DNA from: Boswellia sacra
Taxonomy: Eukaryota; Streptophyta; Magnoliopsida; Sapindales; Burseraceae
Length of the DNA: 64,000 bases
Direction of reading: 5' to 3'
Assembly: GCA_013180625.2 (NCBI GenBank)
Contig: SNVD02009648.1
Coordinates: forward strand, 310,001 to 374,000
The notes under the pieces are model-generated. The model saw nothing but the letters and a program-made list of their open reading frames with translations. It was not told where the DNA came from and made no database searches. The stretch's first letter is position 1. The number at the start of each line of letters is the position of its first letter. Of this stretch, positions 11,673 to 23,904 are shown piece after piece. A program made the translations under genes and the position numbers.

Positions 11673-14600
11673 TTAGGCTTGTTGAAGGTCCACAGATTCA
11701 AGACGCTGCATCCGACGGCGCCGCCGGTGAGATCTTTTGTAGTTACGATTAAGTTTGGTCGGCATGCTAGTGGTATTATGGTGATGAATCTCCTCCGTTG
11801 CTGTCATATTACCAAATACACAATCTAGAGGGTCTGTCGTGATATCAACAGCAGGCTTCACCTGAAAGTATGAGATTGATTAATAGGAAACTAATTCAAA
11901 ATAAAATAGGAAAGAGCACATTTATATAACTGCTATTTGAATAACAAGCCACCGATAGTCAAAGACCTTTTCCATCATATGCTTATATGCCAGATTCAAT
12001 TTATCCCTTGCAACATGGTTATATATTTCATTTGCCAAAATATCATTCAAATTCACAGTAGTCTGGGCAGAGCAAATGTGCTCGTCATTGTCAAAAGCTA
12101 AACTTCATTAAGAAATATGATAATTCCAATCCAAGCAATTGAATGCTTACTTAAAAAAAAAAAGAATGTTCAAATGGTTATATGGAACAATTTTATTCTG
12201 ATAAAAAGTTAAAATTGACCAGAATTCACTTTTGGAACGTAACGACACGACTCAAATGCAAGAACGGACATAAGCAAAAAAGCCTCAACAGCAGAAAAAT
12301 AAGTATTCTAGATATGTTCAAACCATAGCTAACCCACTTTGCCAGCAGTTTCACCATTACTTAACTAATAACTTCAAGAAAAATTAGCAATTTGAAATAA
12401 ACAAAAATTTAAGTTAATATACTAACAGGAACATTCTTGGATGTGAGATTAGGTTTCTTGCTGCCAGGGTCATTCTGGAACTCTTTGGGGGAATTGTTGG
12501 AGTCGTCACTGTGGGAGTCACTATGGGAGTCACCATAAGAGTCAGCGTCCTGCATTCTTTGACCATGTGCAACATTATCACTAAAATAGTTCTTATACCG
12601 CCACCTTAATTTTGGCTGATCTGAGGTCGAATCATCATAAACTTTCTCTGAATAAAAATGTTTAGTGATAAGTCGCATTCTGGAAGGATCATCTCGGTAT
12701 TTGCTCACTATTCTGTTTGAATTAAAATTCACATGAGAATCAGGTGATCCCAAGAATAAACAGCTAGAAATTGTGTTGACTGCCAGAAGTACAAATCTTC
12801 TAGCATTATTAAATGCAGTAAATCATAATCAATGTGACTCCATACAACTTCAATAGAATAAATTCTTTCCAATCTGTAAATGCAACTTGAGCAAACAAAA
12901 GAAGAAAAGGGGGGAAAAAAAGAGGAATATGAACCAAAGTAAACATACCACAGGTGCACAACTGTCAGGGCCAGATAAAATCTTTTAGCTATCAGGGAAT
13001 TACACCGCAAGTTCAAGTCATACTACTTGATGAGAAAAGGAATATAAAAAACTCAGTCGAATGCAAAAAAGTTTTCCAGACTAAGATTTTCATCCAACAA
13101 TGCCATAACATGATGCCTATTGTAAATATATTTCAAGCTCAGTGGGCAATTAACCCAGGCAGACATGTCACACTTTGATAGCACTTGATAGGCATGAAAA
13201 AAAATTCAATAGTGTTTGAAATCTTGGACTCAAGAACTTCGGTTACAAGAAAGAAATCAATCTACCTAACTATTGCATTAAGTAAGGTTATAATTCTCGG
13301 AATTCAAATGCTCTTCTGCAATGAAGTTTTTGGTTCCTCTCAGTAAGGCAATACCTTAGAATGTATCAAGCACACACACAAAACACGAGATAAATAAACG
13401 AAGAGCACAAATAAGCAATCATAGAAAATCCAAGATACATGTGTGAGGCAACCTTGCTCAAACGGACACACATTCATGAAGGAACACAAAGTGAAAAAAA
13501 ATTCACCACCAATTATCAAACAAACAGAGCTAACACTTACACATTTGCTAACTCCTTTTGCAGCCGACTTCCATCTATTGCAAGAACACGATCAACACAT
13601 GACTCAAGGGACCTACCGAATCTCCACAATCCAAAGACAACAGCAGCTCCTGCAAGAAGGCAATACTTATGAAGCAAGGCAAAGGACAGGATATAAATGA
13701 GAAAAGGAAATCTGTAATGTCAGCATATATGATTTTTTTGTCAATTGTTATAATTTAATGGAGAGAAGGTTACTCTAACCTCCTGAAAGGTTGACTCGGA
13801 AAAACTTATTTAACCTCCATGTTGCTGGGAGAAAGGCATAAGAATTATTAGGATTTAATAAAAATAAAAGATGAAAAGTACCATAAATAAAAATACTGCT
13901 CTTCTTTGCGAGAAGGACATGAGATTATACAGAATCTCAAGAAATATAATCACCATAATAAAAGTAAAAGAAATAAGAATTGAACACACAGCAATGTTGC
14001 CATCGAACATGCACAATACAAAATATATTTGTGGACCTACCAAAAATATTGTGAGACAAAGTTTAGCACCATTGAGTTTGACTGCTTAGAGAATAATTCA
14101 ACTTGAGAAAAATGTGGATATGTTGTGTCTTTCTCCTTTCTTTTTTTTTTTTTTTTTTCTCTTTTTTCTCCTTTGACATGCAAATATTCACTTTCTTAAC
14201 TGACCAAGCACTATCATGAAAAACATCACACTCACTTGATTTGATCTGACAATTGGTTGTATATAATGATACAAAGACGTAAATAACTGCAAAGGACACA
14301 GTCATCTTTTTTTAAGGAAACTGTAGATTTATAGAACTATGAAAAGAAAGGTATGACAAGTATGAACTGGAAACAGTCAAAACTCTGTTTACAGGTAATG
14401 CAATCACATGGAAATCTCTTTACAGGGAAAAAAGAATTCTGAATTCTATCCTCAAATTATGACATCTGGGCTGCAAGTAAGAGCAATGGGGAAAGTTTTC
14501 TCTATTCATAGAAGGTACTATGATCCTTGTAGACTCTTCCTTAATTCATGTACAAGACATGATCCCCTTCAACCTGCTTTTCTGCCTTTGGCCGAGTCAT

Positions 14601-15709
14601 GAACTATATCTATCATGGTGGAACTCTTAAAAAGCACTTTTTCTAAGAACTGAGATCTGGAGCTTTCCTTCCCATGCGGTAGTAGGAATTAAATTTTCAA
14701 ACTTAAAACTTTCAAGAAAGCAATGTAATATCTCCAGGGAAGGCAACATAGTAAGAACAACATTAACAATGTAAAAGAATTTTTAGGTTAGGAAACCAAG
14801 CTCAATGTACAACAAAACTTAGCAGCTTATATTGATTCTTCTCCAACTAAAACATTACCAAAGCAAAACAGAAAATTCTATGTACACATAAGCCCATTAA
14901 ATCGATGCATATGCATGAAATAAAACACTTGAGGCTGACAAGAATAATACAACGTAGCAGGTCTTTCCACAATGATATGTCATAAACTTGTAAGTGAAAA
15001 CACATACCCAACCATGTCACACCAGAGCCAACAAGAGCACCAGCCGTAAATTCCCTAAGAGCCTTTGACTTGCATGTTAGAAGAACCTGTGCTTCTGCAG
15101 GTGTCAATCTCTCCTACAAAAAACACACAATTTTAGAATACAATGTAGAAGCAACATTTACAAATGGCATTCATTTTATTTTATTTCAATCTTTCTCAGG
15201 AAGATTAGTAACAAAATATAACGTTCCTAACGTTCTTTCTTTCTTGTTTACAAGACATGGCTGCTAGCATTGTAAAGCACTGTTCTTGCTCATTGATTCA
15301 AAACCAATGTACCCTTTTCTTCATACGCAATAAAGCACCAATCAAAATCTCCTAGCGATGCCAATAAAGGAATTTCTAATGTGAGATAACTGAAAAAAAA
15401 CCTAATAAATTGAAAGACACAATAAAGACTTAAACTTTGATTGATTTCAACAGACCCAATTAAATATGTTGACAGCATTACCCATCATAGTCGTAATTTA
15501 CGTGGACAGGGTGATGCTCTGCAATTTACTGTTTATTAGTTCATGGTCTAGCATTGGAAAGATTAAAAAAAAAAAACCAAAATCAAACACACACAGAGAT
15601 AAACACAAAAATGTCGTTAGATGTAGAGCCCTAGGAAAATAAAAACTGAAGAAAGAACAACCTGTTTGGACCTGAGAACATGTTCAAGTTCAAGCAAAAC
15701 TTCACCCAT
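11673..15709 (-). CDS. small membrane protein, OCIA-like layout; five exons
   Basis: The exons are 15662-15709, 15008-15113, 13541-13649, 12427-12712 and 11673-11861. All introns are GT-AG and the phases join cleanly to give 245 residues. The ATG at 15709 opens a frame reading MGEVLLELEHVLRSKQ. Residues 17-37 contain LTPAEAQVLLTCKSKALRE. Residues 38-63 (FTAGALVGSGVTWLG then AAVVFGLWRFG) form one or two glycine-rich hydrophobic helices. LQKELAN and a charged region with KYRDDPSRM and KHFYSEKV follow, then a SDSHSD low-complexity tract and a basic tail (RSHRRRRRMQR). The order of a short polar start, paired small-residue helices and a charged tail recalls OCIA-domain mitochondrial proteins, but that is a tentative comparison from memory. 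The function is unknown. A further in-frame exon may lie in the last intron. Promoter Site II motifs fit a mitochondrial or housekeeping role. Confidence 0.78.
11967..12062 (-). other. probable 96-bp cassette exon of the gene above
   Basis: The minus strand shows an acceptor (CTGCCCAG), then an open frame of exactly 32 codons beginning TTVNLNDILANEIYNHVARD and ending HMMEK. It closes at AAG followed by a GT donor of weak consensus (GTCTTT). Entry and exit are both phase 0, and it sits between exons whose junction is also phase 0. Inclusion or skipping therefore keeps the frame (277 or 245 residues). The weak donor suggests regulated use. It could instead be a constitutive exon. Confidence 0.55.
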
Positions 15710-15895
15710 TAATCTTCACGGTGCAGACACAGCATCGATGTTGTTCAAATGTTAAAAATCCTTAGAAGCTCACAAATGAAGAGAATTGGTGGCTTCAGTG
15801 GTTGGTTTTAACACCCGAGTTGTGCTGTGTGAGTGTTGACAGTACTGACGTCTCGGGGCAAATTGCTCCAAAGTGGAACAACGGTGGGATATTAC

Positions 15896-15932
15896 TTGGG
15901 CCTGGCCCATTACACTTCTTATAAGGCCCAAA
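15896..15932 (-). promoter_or_regulatory. Site II (TGGGCC) cluster upstream of the five-exon gene
   Basis: Three TGGGCC/GGCCCA motifs lie about 190-225 bp upstream of the ATG at 15709: TTGGGCCTGGCCCATT at 15896-15911 and AAGGCCCAAA near 15923-15932. Site II elements bind TCP factors in plants and are common in promoters of ribosomal and mitochondrial protein genes. A TGACGTC sequence also occurs near 15846. Confidence 0.55.
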
Positions 15933-15978
15933 CAAACTTAGTCTAGTCATTATTCAAATACCATTATAAAGAGCTCAT

Positions 15979-16683
15979 TGTCACGCCCACACAATATGCG
16001 CATGATTTCGTGCTAAGCTTGCAGCGAAACATACTAAAGAATGGGATTTCGGGCCAAGTATTATAATGATTCAAGATCCTCGTATCAAGAGAAACTCAAG
16101 GCGCAAAGAATGGGCGTGACATTCCAGAAGTTTCTAGAAGGTTCCACAACGTTCCGAAACATTCTCGAAAGATCCGGAAGCCATGAGATGCATGCGGAAG
16201 GGCCTAGAAGACTACTCTAGAAGGTTGCGGAAGAACGTGGAATACTACAGAAGCTTCTAAAAGACCCTGAAGCTCTCTAGTGTCTAGGGTTCTCTAGATA
16301 TGTCTTGAGTTTAGCAGATATTTCTAGGCTACAAGATAAGCTTGTAAATATCTTAGGATCCTTCTAGAGAACAAATACGGTATAGACAAGTGGCGCATAG
16401 ATAGCCACACGTTGAGGAGGTGCTTGCCTATAAATACGGGTGAGCCCTCATTTGTAAAGCAAGTCATGCAAAGTCGGGCTAGACTCAAGTGTTCAAGAGT
16501 CTTGCAAGCCTTGTAAACTATCTTATGCATAGTGAATATTTCCTCACCCAAATCTCTCGTGTCCTTGTTCTCATTGGCTTGAACCGCTCTTATAGCGGTT
16601 TAAAACTTACTTAGGTGCACTTTGGGTTATGTTTGCGCCTAAGGCCACATGGTCTCCTCTTGTAAAACAATAAAGCCATGACA
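15979..16683 (+). mobile_element. 5' LTR of TR-GAG element A
   Basis: This 705-bp repeat begins TGTCACG and ends in TGACA, and its counterpart is at 18677-19399. A TATA box (TATAAATA, 16429-16436) lies in the expected place. The primer-binding site TTGGTATCAGAG (16685-16696) follows directly. Many substitutions separate the two LTRs, so the insertion is not recent. The bases flanking the element (CTCAT and TTATG) do not match, so no target duplication can be claimed. Confidence 0.9.
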
Positions 16684-16767
16684 GTTGGTATCAGAGTCGA
16701 GGTTTGGCTGAGGTTCAGTTGAGGTTCATTAATTATGGGGTGTTGAGAACAAGTTTGGATAGACACG

Positions 16768-18640
16768 ATGGCATAGATTCTGGTCGCGAGTGAGGAAAGT
16801 AGGGAACGTGGAGAAGCTCCCACTGGAGGGAAAAAGACTCGTGGCCAAGAAAAATCTCGTGACGTGATGAGCGTTATGGAGAGCCGGATGGTCAAGGTGA
16901 AACTAGCCATGGCCGATATAATGGAGAGGCTAGATAGGCTAGAGCAAGGCGTGGAACAAGGCATGGAGGAGCTCAATGGCAAGGTGGAAAGCCAAGGTAA
17001 TGAGCTCAAGCAATTCATGCACAATTCTGAGGCCGCCATCGAAGCGCTACATCAGGAGGTTCTTGCTTTCCAAGCAAGGGTGCTAGAAGTCTTGGCCAAG
17101 GTCCAAACTCAAGTAGAGGAACTGAGTAAAGGGTTGGATAAGACAAAGGCTAACATAGCCACACTCAAGAGGTCGGTAGCAAGTGGCGTTTCTATAGCAT
17201 CACCCACACTTGCTATCCCAAGGATAGAGGCACCCAAACTTAAAGAGTATAGTGGCAAACGGGATGCCAATGAATTGGATAACTTCCTTTGGCACATGAA
17301 GAAGTATTTTTACGCATTGGGGATGCTTGATGAGAGGACCAAGGTAAACACCGCAACCCTTTATCTCACGGATATTACGGCTAGTTGGTGGCGTCGAAAG
17401 TATGGAGAGGTTAGGAATGGCGTTGTGTCATAGACACATAGGCGAAGCTACAAAAGGAGTTGAAAAGCCAATTCTATCCGGAGAACGTGTCATTTGAAGC
17501 AAGGAAGCACATGAAGGAGTTGAGGCATACACGCTCGATTTGTGAGTATGTGGAAGAATTTTCGGGGTTGATGTCTCAAATCAATGACATGAGTGAGGCA
17601 GATTTTCTCTTTAACTTCATGGACGGCTTGCAACCATGGGCGTACCAAGAGTTACAAAGGCAGGAAGTAAAGGACGTCGCTATTGCACTCACCATTGTGG
17701 AGACGCTTGTCGACTACCATAGAGGTGAGTCTTCTAAACACATTGAAACTCCCTACAGTCGTGATAGTAGTGAAGAGGAGGATAGATCTCTGCGTCATCA
17801 ATATCCCTATAATGGTAGAAATAGGAGACGTGATAACCATCATAGGAGAAATAATAGGAAGGAGCTGTCACCTAACTTAAAGTATTTCTTGTGTGATGGT
17901 CCACACTGGGCACAAGTTTGCCTAAAGAGGCAAGCATTGAGTGCTATGCTCTAGGAACGTCAGGACACACAAGAGTCGACACATATGGGTGCTTTGCAAG
18001 TCCTCAATTCCTTAACGCAAACCTCTTTACCTCCCAAGCCACATGACTGATCATTGACGCACTTGGAGGCTCGCATCAATGGCAAGACCACAAGGGTGTT
18101 GGTTGATATGGGTGCCATGCATAACTTCATTGGTACAAATGAGGTCAAAAGGTTAGGCCTACGACTCGAGAAGGGGCGAGCACAGATCAAGGCGGCGAAT
18201 GCGAAAGCCATACCCTTTGATGGAGTTGCTCATAGAGTTAAGCTACACATGGGTCCTTGGAGAGGTAAGGTCGATCTCTCCATAGCTCCCTTGGATACTT
18301 CGAATATAGTGTTAGGCATGGACTTTTTGAGGCATTATGATATGATGATATGGCCTCAGTGTAATGTGGTTTGCATCTCAGAGGGTGGTCCATGCATGCT
18401 TTCCACCGTAACCGCGCCAAGCTCCGACACCATGCATCTAGGGGTGATGCAGTTAAAAGAGGATGGTAAAGGAGTACGAGTAGGGGAAGGCTACACGGAG
18501 GGAGGCAAGATGGCGAATGGGATTACCAAGTACACGGGTACACAGACGAAGGCAAACAAAAGGCAACGTAAGCATGCAAGGGGACAGCGACGACATGGAG
18601 TAAAGTTCGCTTGCTCGCAACATTGGTGCATCCTCGAAGA
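16768..18640 (+). pseudogene. decayed gag-protease of TR-GAG element A
   Basis: The frame opens with a coiled-coil-rich gag region (MERLDRLEQ near 16920) and a retrotransposon gag core with YLTDITASWWRRKYG near 17370. It then breaks by frameshift and stop at about 17431-17445 and resumes with LQKELKSQFYP. A damaged zinc knuckle (first Cys replaced, YFLCDGPHW) lies near 17883. A second break comes near 17952. A retropepsin-like domain follows at 18054 with VDMGAMHNF, where the catalytic D-T/S-G is altered to DMG. No reverse transcriptase, RNase H or integrase is present between the LTRs. This is the layout of a TR-GAG element, here inactive. Confidence 0.85.
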
Positions 18641-18676
18641 CGCAACGAAGTCATCACAAAATCAGGTAGAGGAGGA

Positions 18677-19399
18677 TGTCACACCCTGTGCGACATGCTC
18701 ACGATTTTACGCCAAGCTTGCAACAAAGCACACCAAGGAATGGGATTTCGGGGCAAGTATTATGGTGATACAAGATCCTCGTGTCGAAAGGAACTCAAAG
18801 GCGCACAGAATGGGTATGGCATTCCAGAAGTTTCTAAAAGATTCTGCAACGTTCCGAAAAGATTCGGAAGAATCCAAAAGCCGTGAGATGCATGCGAAAG
18901 GCCTTAGAAGGTTCTAAAAGACTCCAGAAGGTTACGGAAGAGCGTGGAAGACTACAGAAGTTTCTAAAAGACCTTGGAGCTCTCTAGTGTTTAGGGTTCT
19001 CTAGATATGTCTTGAGTCTAATAGATATTTCTAGACTACAAGATAAGCTTGTAAATATCTAAGGATCCTTATAGAGAACAAATACGGTGTAGACAAGTAG
19101 CGCATTGATAGCCACACGTTGAAGAGGTGATTGCCTATAAATAGGGGTGAGCCCTCATTTGTAAAGCAAGTCATGCAAATCATGCAAAGTTGGGCTAGAC
19201 TCAAGTGTTCAAGAGTCTTGCAAGCCTTGTAAACTATCTTGTGCATAGTAAACATTTCCTTACCAAAATCTCTCGTGTCCTTGTTCTCATTGGCTTGAAC
19301 CTCTCTTATAGCGGTTTAAGGCTTACTTAAGTACACTTTGGGTTGTGTTTACGCCTAAGGCTGCACAGTATTTGCTTGTAAAACAATAAGGCCGTGACA
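18677..19399 (+). mobile_element. 3' LTR of TR-GAG element A
   Basis: This is the 723-bp counterpart of 15979-16683, preceded by a purine-rich tract (GGTAGAGGAGGA). It begins TGTCACACC, ends CCGTGACA and keeps the TATA box (19136-19143). Together with the 5' LTR it delimits a 3.4-kb element. Confidence 0.9.
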
Positions 19400-19456
19400 T
19401 TATGTTCATATATAAGGAGTTCTATTTAACCGCCTTTTTAATCCCATTTTACGCTA

Positions 19457-20653
19457 TGGGGCTGCTTGGTATGAGGAGTGAGAATCTTAGAAGTAGGAAT
19501 TAAATTAATAGAAGAGTGATTGTAGAAAATATGATATCTAAGAAATTAATATTATTGTATTTAGTTATGCATAGGAATCTTGTCATTGAGTACCATGGCA
19601 ATCAAATTACTGTGTTTGATTGTATACAAAAATATACTAATTTTATTTAACATGTGAATAAATTTTATAGTTAAATTTTTTTAATATTTCAAAAATACTT
19701 ATTTTATTTTCCTTGTTCTAATATGTAATAAAAAAATTTTAATATTTAAATTATTTCAGATAATTAAATTCTGAACCACTTAAAAAGTACCAAAAAAATC
19801 CAAAACTTCCAAACAAAAATTCATAGACATCAAATCCTAAATAAAATTCAAAATTATGTCAAAAAATTTACAAATAAAAAATAAATATAAAAAAAATCAT
19901 AATTTCAAACCCAAAATTGGATGTTCACCTCTGCCTTCCTCTCTCGCTTCAACGACTCCCATTTCCAAAAATTATATCCAGAAATTCTCCCTTTTCCATC
20001 GCACCACCACTCACGGCCAACACACCTCCACCTTCCTCTCCCGCTCCAACGACTTTAAGAAATCCATCGCCAAACTCGAACACTGCACACCACTCATGCC
20101 CATTGTGGCCTCCACAAACCTATGGCCATCCATCACCCTCTCTTTCCTGTCTTTCGTCTTCCTCTCTAGCGCCACCAACGCCACCACCTCTTTTCTCTCT
20201 TCTTTCCCTTTCTATTGCCGCTGCCTTCTTCAACCAATTTCCTTGATTCTCCTCTTCTTTCTATCCCTCTATTCTTCCTTTGCTTTTTTGGGTTAATTTC
20301 TATGGTGTTATGTCTAATTTTTGGATTGTGGGTTGAGATTATGGTTTATGTGTTGGAGATGGGGGTGATGATGAATCAGTAATGCTATGTTTTGTTTGAC
20401 TACTAAGGAAATAGGACTGGTAGGGAACGATGAAGTTGAAGACAAACTGGTGCAAGCCAGTTTAGTTTTTGAGGGAATCCTATACTCTAAGTGTTGAAAG
20501 GGGTTAGGATTAGCCCATCAGATAGCAATCTAAAACCCACGATAAAGTAACATTTTAGGGTTAAAATCGTGTAATATGTCTACCAAACAAGGGTTGGAAA
20601 TCAGATTCCCATTCTCATGTCTACAAAACCTCATACCAAATGGCCGCTATATA
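19457..20653. mobile_element. candidate non-autonomous DNA transposon
   Basis: The ends are imperfect inverted repeats of about 45 bp. The left begins GGGGCTGCTTGGTATGAGG and the right, reverse complemented, GGCCATTTGGTATGAGG; both continue to a GAGAAT...AAT block. GCTAT flanks both sides (19450s and 20645-20650) and could be a 5-bp duplication, but this may be chance. A plus-strand open frame at 19856-20296 (serine/proline-rich then hydrophobic, 146 codons) is inside. It matches nothing I know and may be a captured gene piece. Confidence 0.45.
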
Positions 20654-21635
20654 TTATTATTTTCTTTTTTTGACAATTCTACCCCCAAATAAATTTGTTT
20701 TAAAAAATACAAAATACACATATTAGAAACCCTAAGTTTTTTAAACATCTAAAATCTTAATTTTTTTAGATATATTTTAAATGGTTGAGTTATGATCTAC
20801 TTTCCGCAGATAATATGTATATCATCTTAAAATTGATGGAGAAAGAAACTCATTTTGTGTTTGGTGTTAATTGTCTGACTTGTCAAGGATTATTCCATAA
20901 ACACTTGTTAACCTACTCTAGTTTATTTGGTCAAATGCATGATAAGGATAAACTAAGAATTAAATGGGTCAACTGAAAAAATTAGATCAATTAAAAATTT
21001 TATTGTATTTAGAAGTGAGGTGTAATGGGCTCAAAATTGGGAGTTAAATATAACCACTTTATACCAAAGTTTTTGTAATTTTTTTTTTCAAAACTAAAGA
21101 TAGAAAATTTTCCAAGTAAAGCATTTCCATGTAACTTTTATTAGTTTAAAAAATAAATACTTCCCCTTTTGGGTTTTAGGTGCTTATAACATAAATAATG
21201 CCACAACCTCAAATGGTGTTGAAAATTTTTATCTCACTTATAAAGAAAGTAAATTTAGTATTAGTGTTTTTGGCATTCTTCTATGTCTAGCTATACTAAA
21301 TTATGTGTTTAAAGTAGAAAAGAAAACATTTAGAAATTAGGAGAAATAACCAAAGTTTAGGGGTGTTTTGAATAAGTTTAATGTTTACTTGGGTTGTACA
21401 GTCAAGTTTAACTGTGGACAAAAATACTTTTATAAAAAAAATACTTACGATTGAAGTTTATGTCAAAATTAAAGAGAATTTGATAAATGAAGTTTATCAA
21501 TTGAATAATAATAATTCTTTAAAAAAAAAAACAATAGATGCGTCATAATGCAAACGAGTATGGTGGACCACACTAACAATTTACGGGCACTTCTTTCCCT
21601 CCAGGACTCCGAAGACCAAATAACGGGAAAACCCG
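20654..21635. promoter_or_regulatory. intergenic region upstream of the PPR gene
   Basis: The stretch is AT-rich with no TE that I can delimit. It must contain the PPR promoter, but no convincing TATA box stands out near the start codon. An upstream ATG at 21548 opens an 85-codon frame that overlaps the PPR start out of frame. Confidence 0.35.
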
Positions 21636-23904
21636 ATGTCCACTCTGACCCAACCTACCTTACAAATCCCGCCGACTGCCGTCACAGCCACCACACTCGC
21701 CACCACCCTCTCCCGTTGCACCACCCTAACCCACCTCAAACAAGTCCACGCTCAAATCCTCAAACTCTCCCACTCTCACCATTTCCAGCACTCCCTCCCC
21801 CTTAAGCTCCTTTGCACTTCATTTTCCCTTCCCGCCGCCACCGCCACTCCTTCATCCCTCAACTATGCTCTCTCTATGTTCTCTCACATTCCCATTCCTC
21901 CACATTACGTTTCCAATAAGTTTCTACGCTTGTTGTCGCGTGGCAACCACCCGGAGTATGCCATGAAGGTGTTTGCGAAAATGCTGATGGGAGGACTCAC
22001 TCTTGACAGGTTCAGCTTCCCTCCGCTTTTGAAGGCCACGGCACGAGTTGAGGGATTGGTCGAGGGATTGCAGTTTCATGGGCTCGGGGTGAAGATAGGA
22101 TTCGACTCTGACCCTTTTGTGCAGACGGGTCTTCTCGGAATGTATGCGGCTTGTGGCCGGATTTTGGACGGGCGATTGGTGTTTGATAAAATGTCTAATC
22201 GAGATGTTGTTACGTGGAGCATCATGATTGATGGGTATATTGATTGTTATTGTTGTTGTTGTTTTTTTTTTTTTTTTTCTGAATGCTGTTTTGACGGCAA
22301 TTTGAAATAGGTATTGTCAGAGTGAACTTTTCGATGATGCTTTGGAGCTTTTTGAAGAGATGAAGAGTTCTAATGTGGAGCCAGACGGGATGATTCTTTC
22401 TACAATTTTATCTGCTAGTAGCCGTGCTGGGAATTTACGTTATGGGAAGCAGATTCATGAATTTATTATTGCTAATAATTTTGTGGTTGATGCACACTTG
22501 CAGAGTGCACTTGTTACCATGTATGCAAGTTGTGGTTGCATGGATATGGCTCAGGAATTGTTTGATAAGATGTGGCCAAAAAATTTGGTTGTGTCAACTG
22601 CAATAGTCTCTGGGTATTCGAGAGCTGGACGGCTTATGGATGCTCGGATGATCTTTGACCAGATTGTTGAGAAGGACTTGATCTGCTGGAGTGCAATGAT
22701 CTCTGGTTATGCTGAAAGTGATCAACCTTTAGAAGCTCTTAAGTTGTTTAAGGAGATGCAATTCTTGGGACTGAAACCTGATCAGGTTACCATGCTCAGT
22801 GTTATCTCAGCTTGTGCTTGTCTTGGTGCATTGGATCAAGCCAAATGGATCCATTTATATGTTGATAGAAATAGGTTAGGAGGAGATTTGCGTGTCAACA
22901 ATGCTCTTATTGACATGTATGCAAAATGTGGGAGTTTGGAAGGAGCAAAAGGAGTTTTTGAGAAAATGCAGAGAAGAAATGTGATATCTTGGACTAGTAT
23001 GATCAATGCCTTTGCCATCCACGGGGATGCCAATAATGCACTAAGCTTCTTCCATAAAATGAAAGATGAAAAAATTGAGCCCAATGGGGTTACTTTTGTA
23101 GGTGTGCTTTATGCTTGCAGCCATGCAGGTCTTGTCGAGGAGGGGAGGAAAATCTTTGCATCAATGATTAACGAATACAACATCACTCTTAAACATGAGC
23201 ACTATGGTTGCATGGTAGACCTCTTTGGTCGAGCTAATATGTTGAGAGAAGCTCTTGAGATAGTAGAGACAATGCCGTTGGCACCAAATGTTGTTATTTG
23301 GGGATCACTGATGGCTGCTTGCCAGGTTCATGGTGAGACTGAATTAGGTGAATTTTCTGCCAAACAACTTCTCGAATTGGAGCCAGATCATGATGGTGCC
23401 CTTGTGCTATTGTCAAATATTTATGCTAAAGGAAGAAGGTGGCAAGAAGTTGGGGAGTTAAGAAAATTAATGAAACAAAGAGGTATACTTAAGGAGAGAG
23501 GATGCAGCAGGATAGAAATGAACAATGAAGTACATGAGTTTTCGATGGCGGATAGGAATCATGAACAAACCGACGAAATCTATGCTAAGTTGCATGAGGT
23601 GGTTAGTCAGTTGAAGCTGGCTGGCTATGCTCCTAATACTCATTGTGTTTTGGTTGATTTAGAGGAGGAAGAAAAGGAGGATGTGGTTCTGTGGCACAGT
23701 GAGAAGTTGGCACTCTGTTATGGGCTAATGAATGGGGCAAAAGGGTCATGTATTCGCATAGTTAAGAATCTGAGGGTTTGTGAGGATTGCCATGCCTTCA
23801 TAAAAATGGTTTCAAAAGTTTATGGCTGGGAGATTATAGTCAGAGATAGGACAAGGTTTCACCATTACAAAGATGGTGTATGTTCTTGTAAAGACTACTG
23901 GTGA
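21636..23904 (+). CDS. DYW-class pentatricopeptide repeat protein (RNA-editing factor)
   Basis: The exons are 21636-22234 and 22311-23904. The join is in frame and gives 730 residues. PLS-type PPR repeats run from about residue 95 to 560 (for example DVVTWSIMIDG, LICWSAMISGYAESD, VISWTSMINAFAIHGD). An E-type region follows, with VIWGSLMAACQVHGE and GCSRIEMNNEVHEF. The C-terminal DYW deaminase-like domain has HSEKLALCYG (H662, E664), the zinc ligands in CEDCH (C690, C693) and the terminal CSCKDYW. Such proteins bind organellar RNA and support C-to-U editing in mitochondria or plastids. From memory it resembles Arabidopsis At4g14820 (PCMP-H3, about 720 residues) throughout. No signature residue is missing, so it looks functional. 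A decayed duplicate lies 11-17 kb upstream in the same orientation. Confidence 0.95.
22235..22310 (+). other. 76-bp intron of the PPR gene
   Basis: The donor follows GATGG (gtatatt) and the acceptor is gaaatag before GTATTGTCAG, with a long T tract between. Splicing restores MIDGYCQSELFDD. Unspliced, the frame runs into a stop after a Cys/Phe-rich nonsense tail. The same intron position is kept in the pseudogene copy at about 9825-9890. Confidence 0.92.

Noticed and set aside
22836..23084. 82-codon minus ORF inside the PPR gene
   Set aside because: It is a shadow of the PPR coding sequence.
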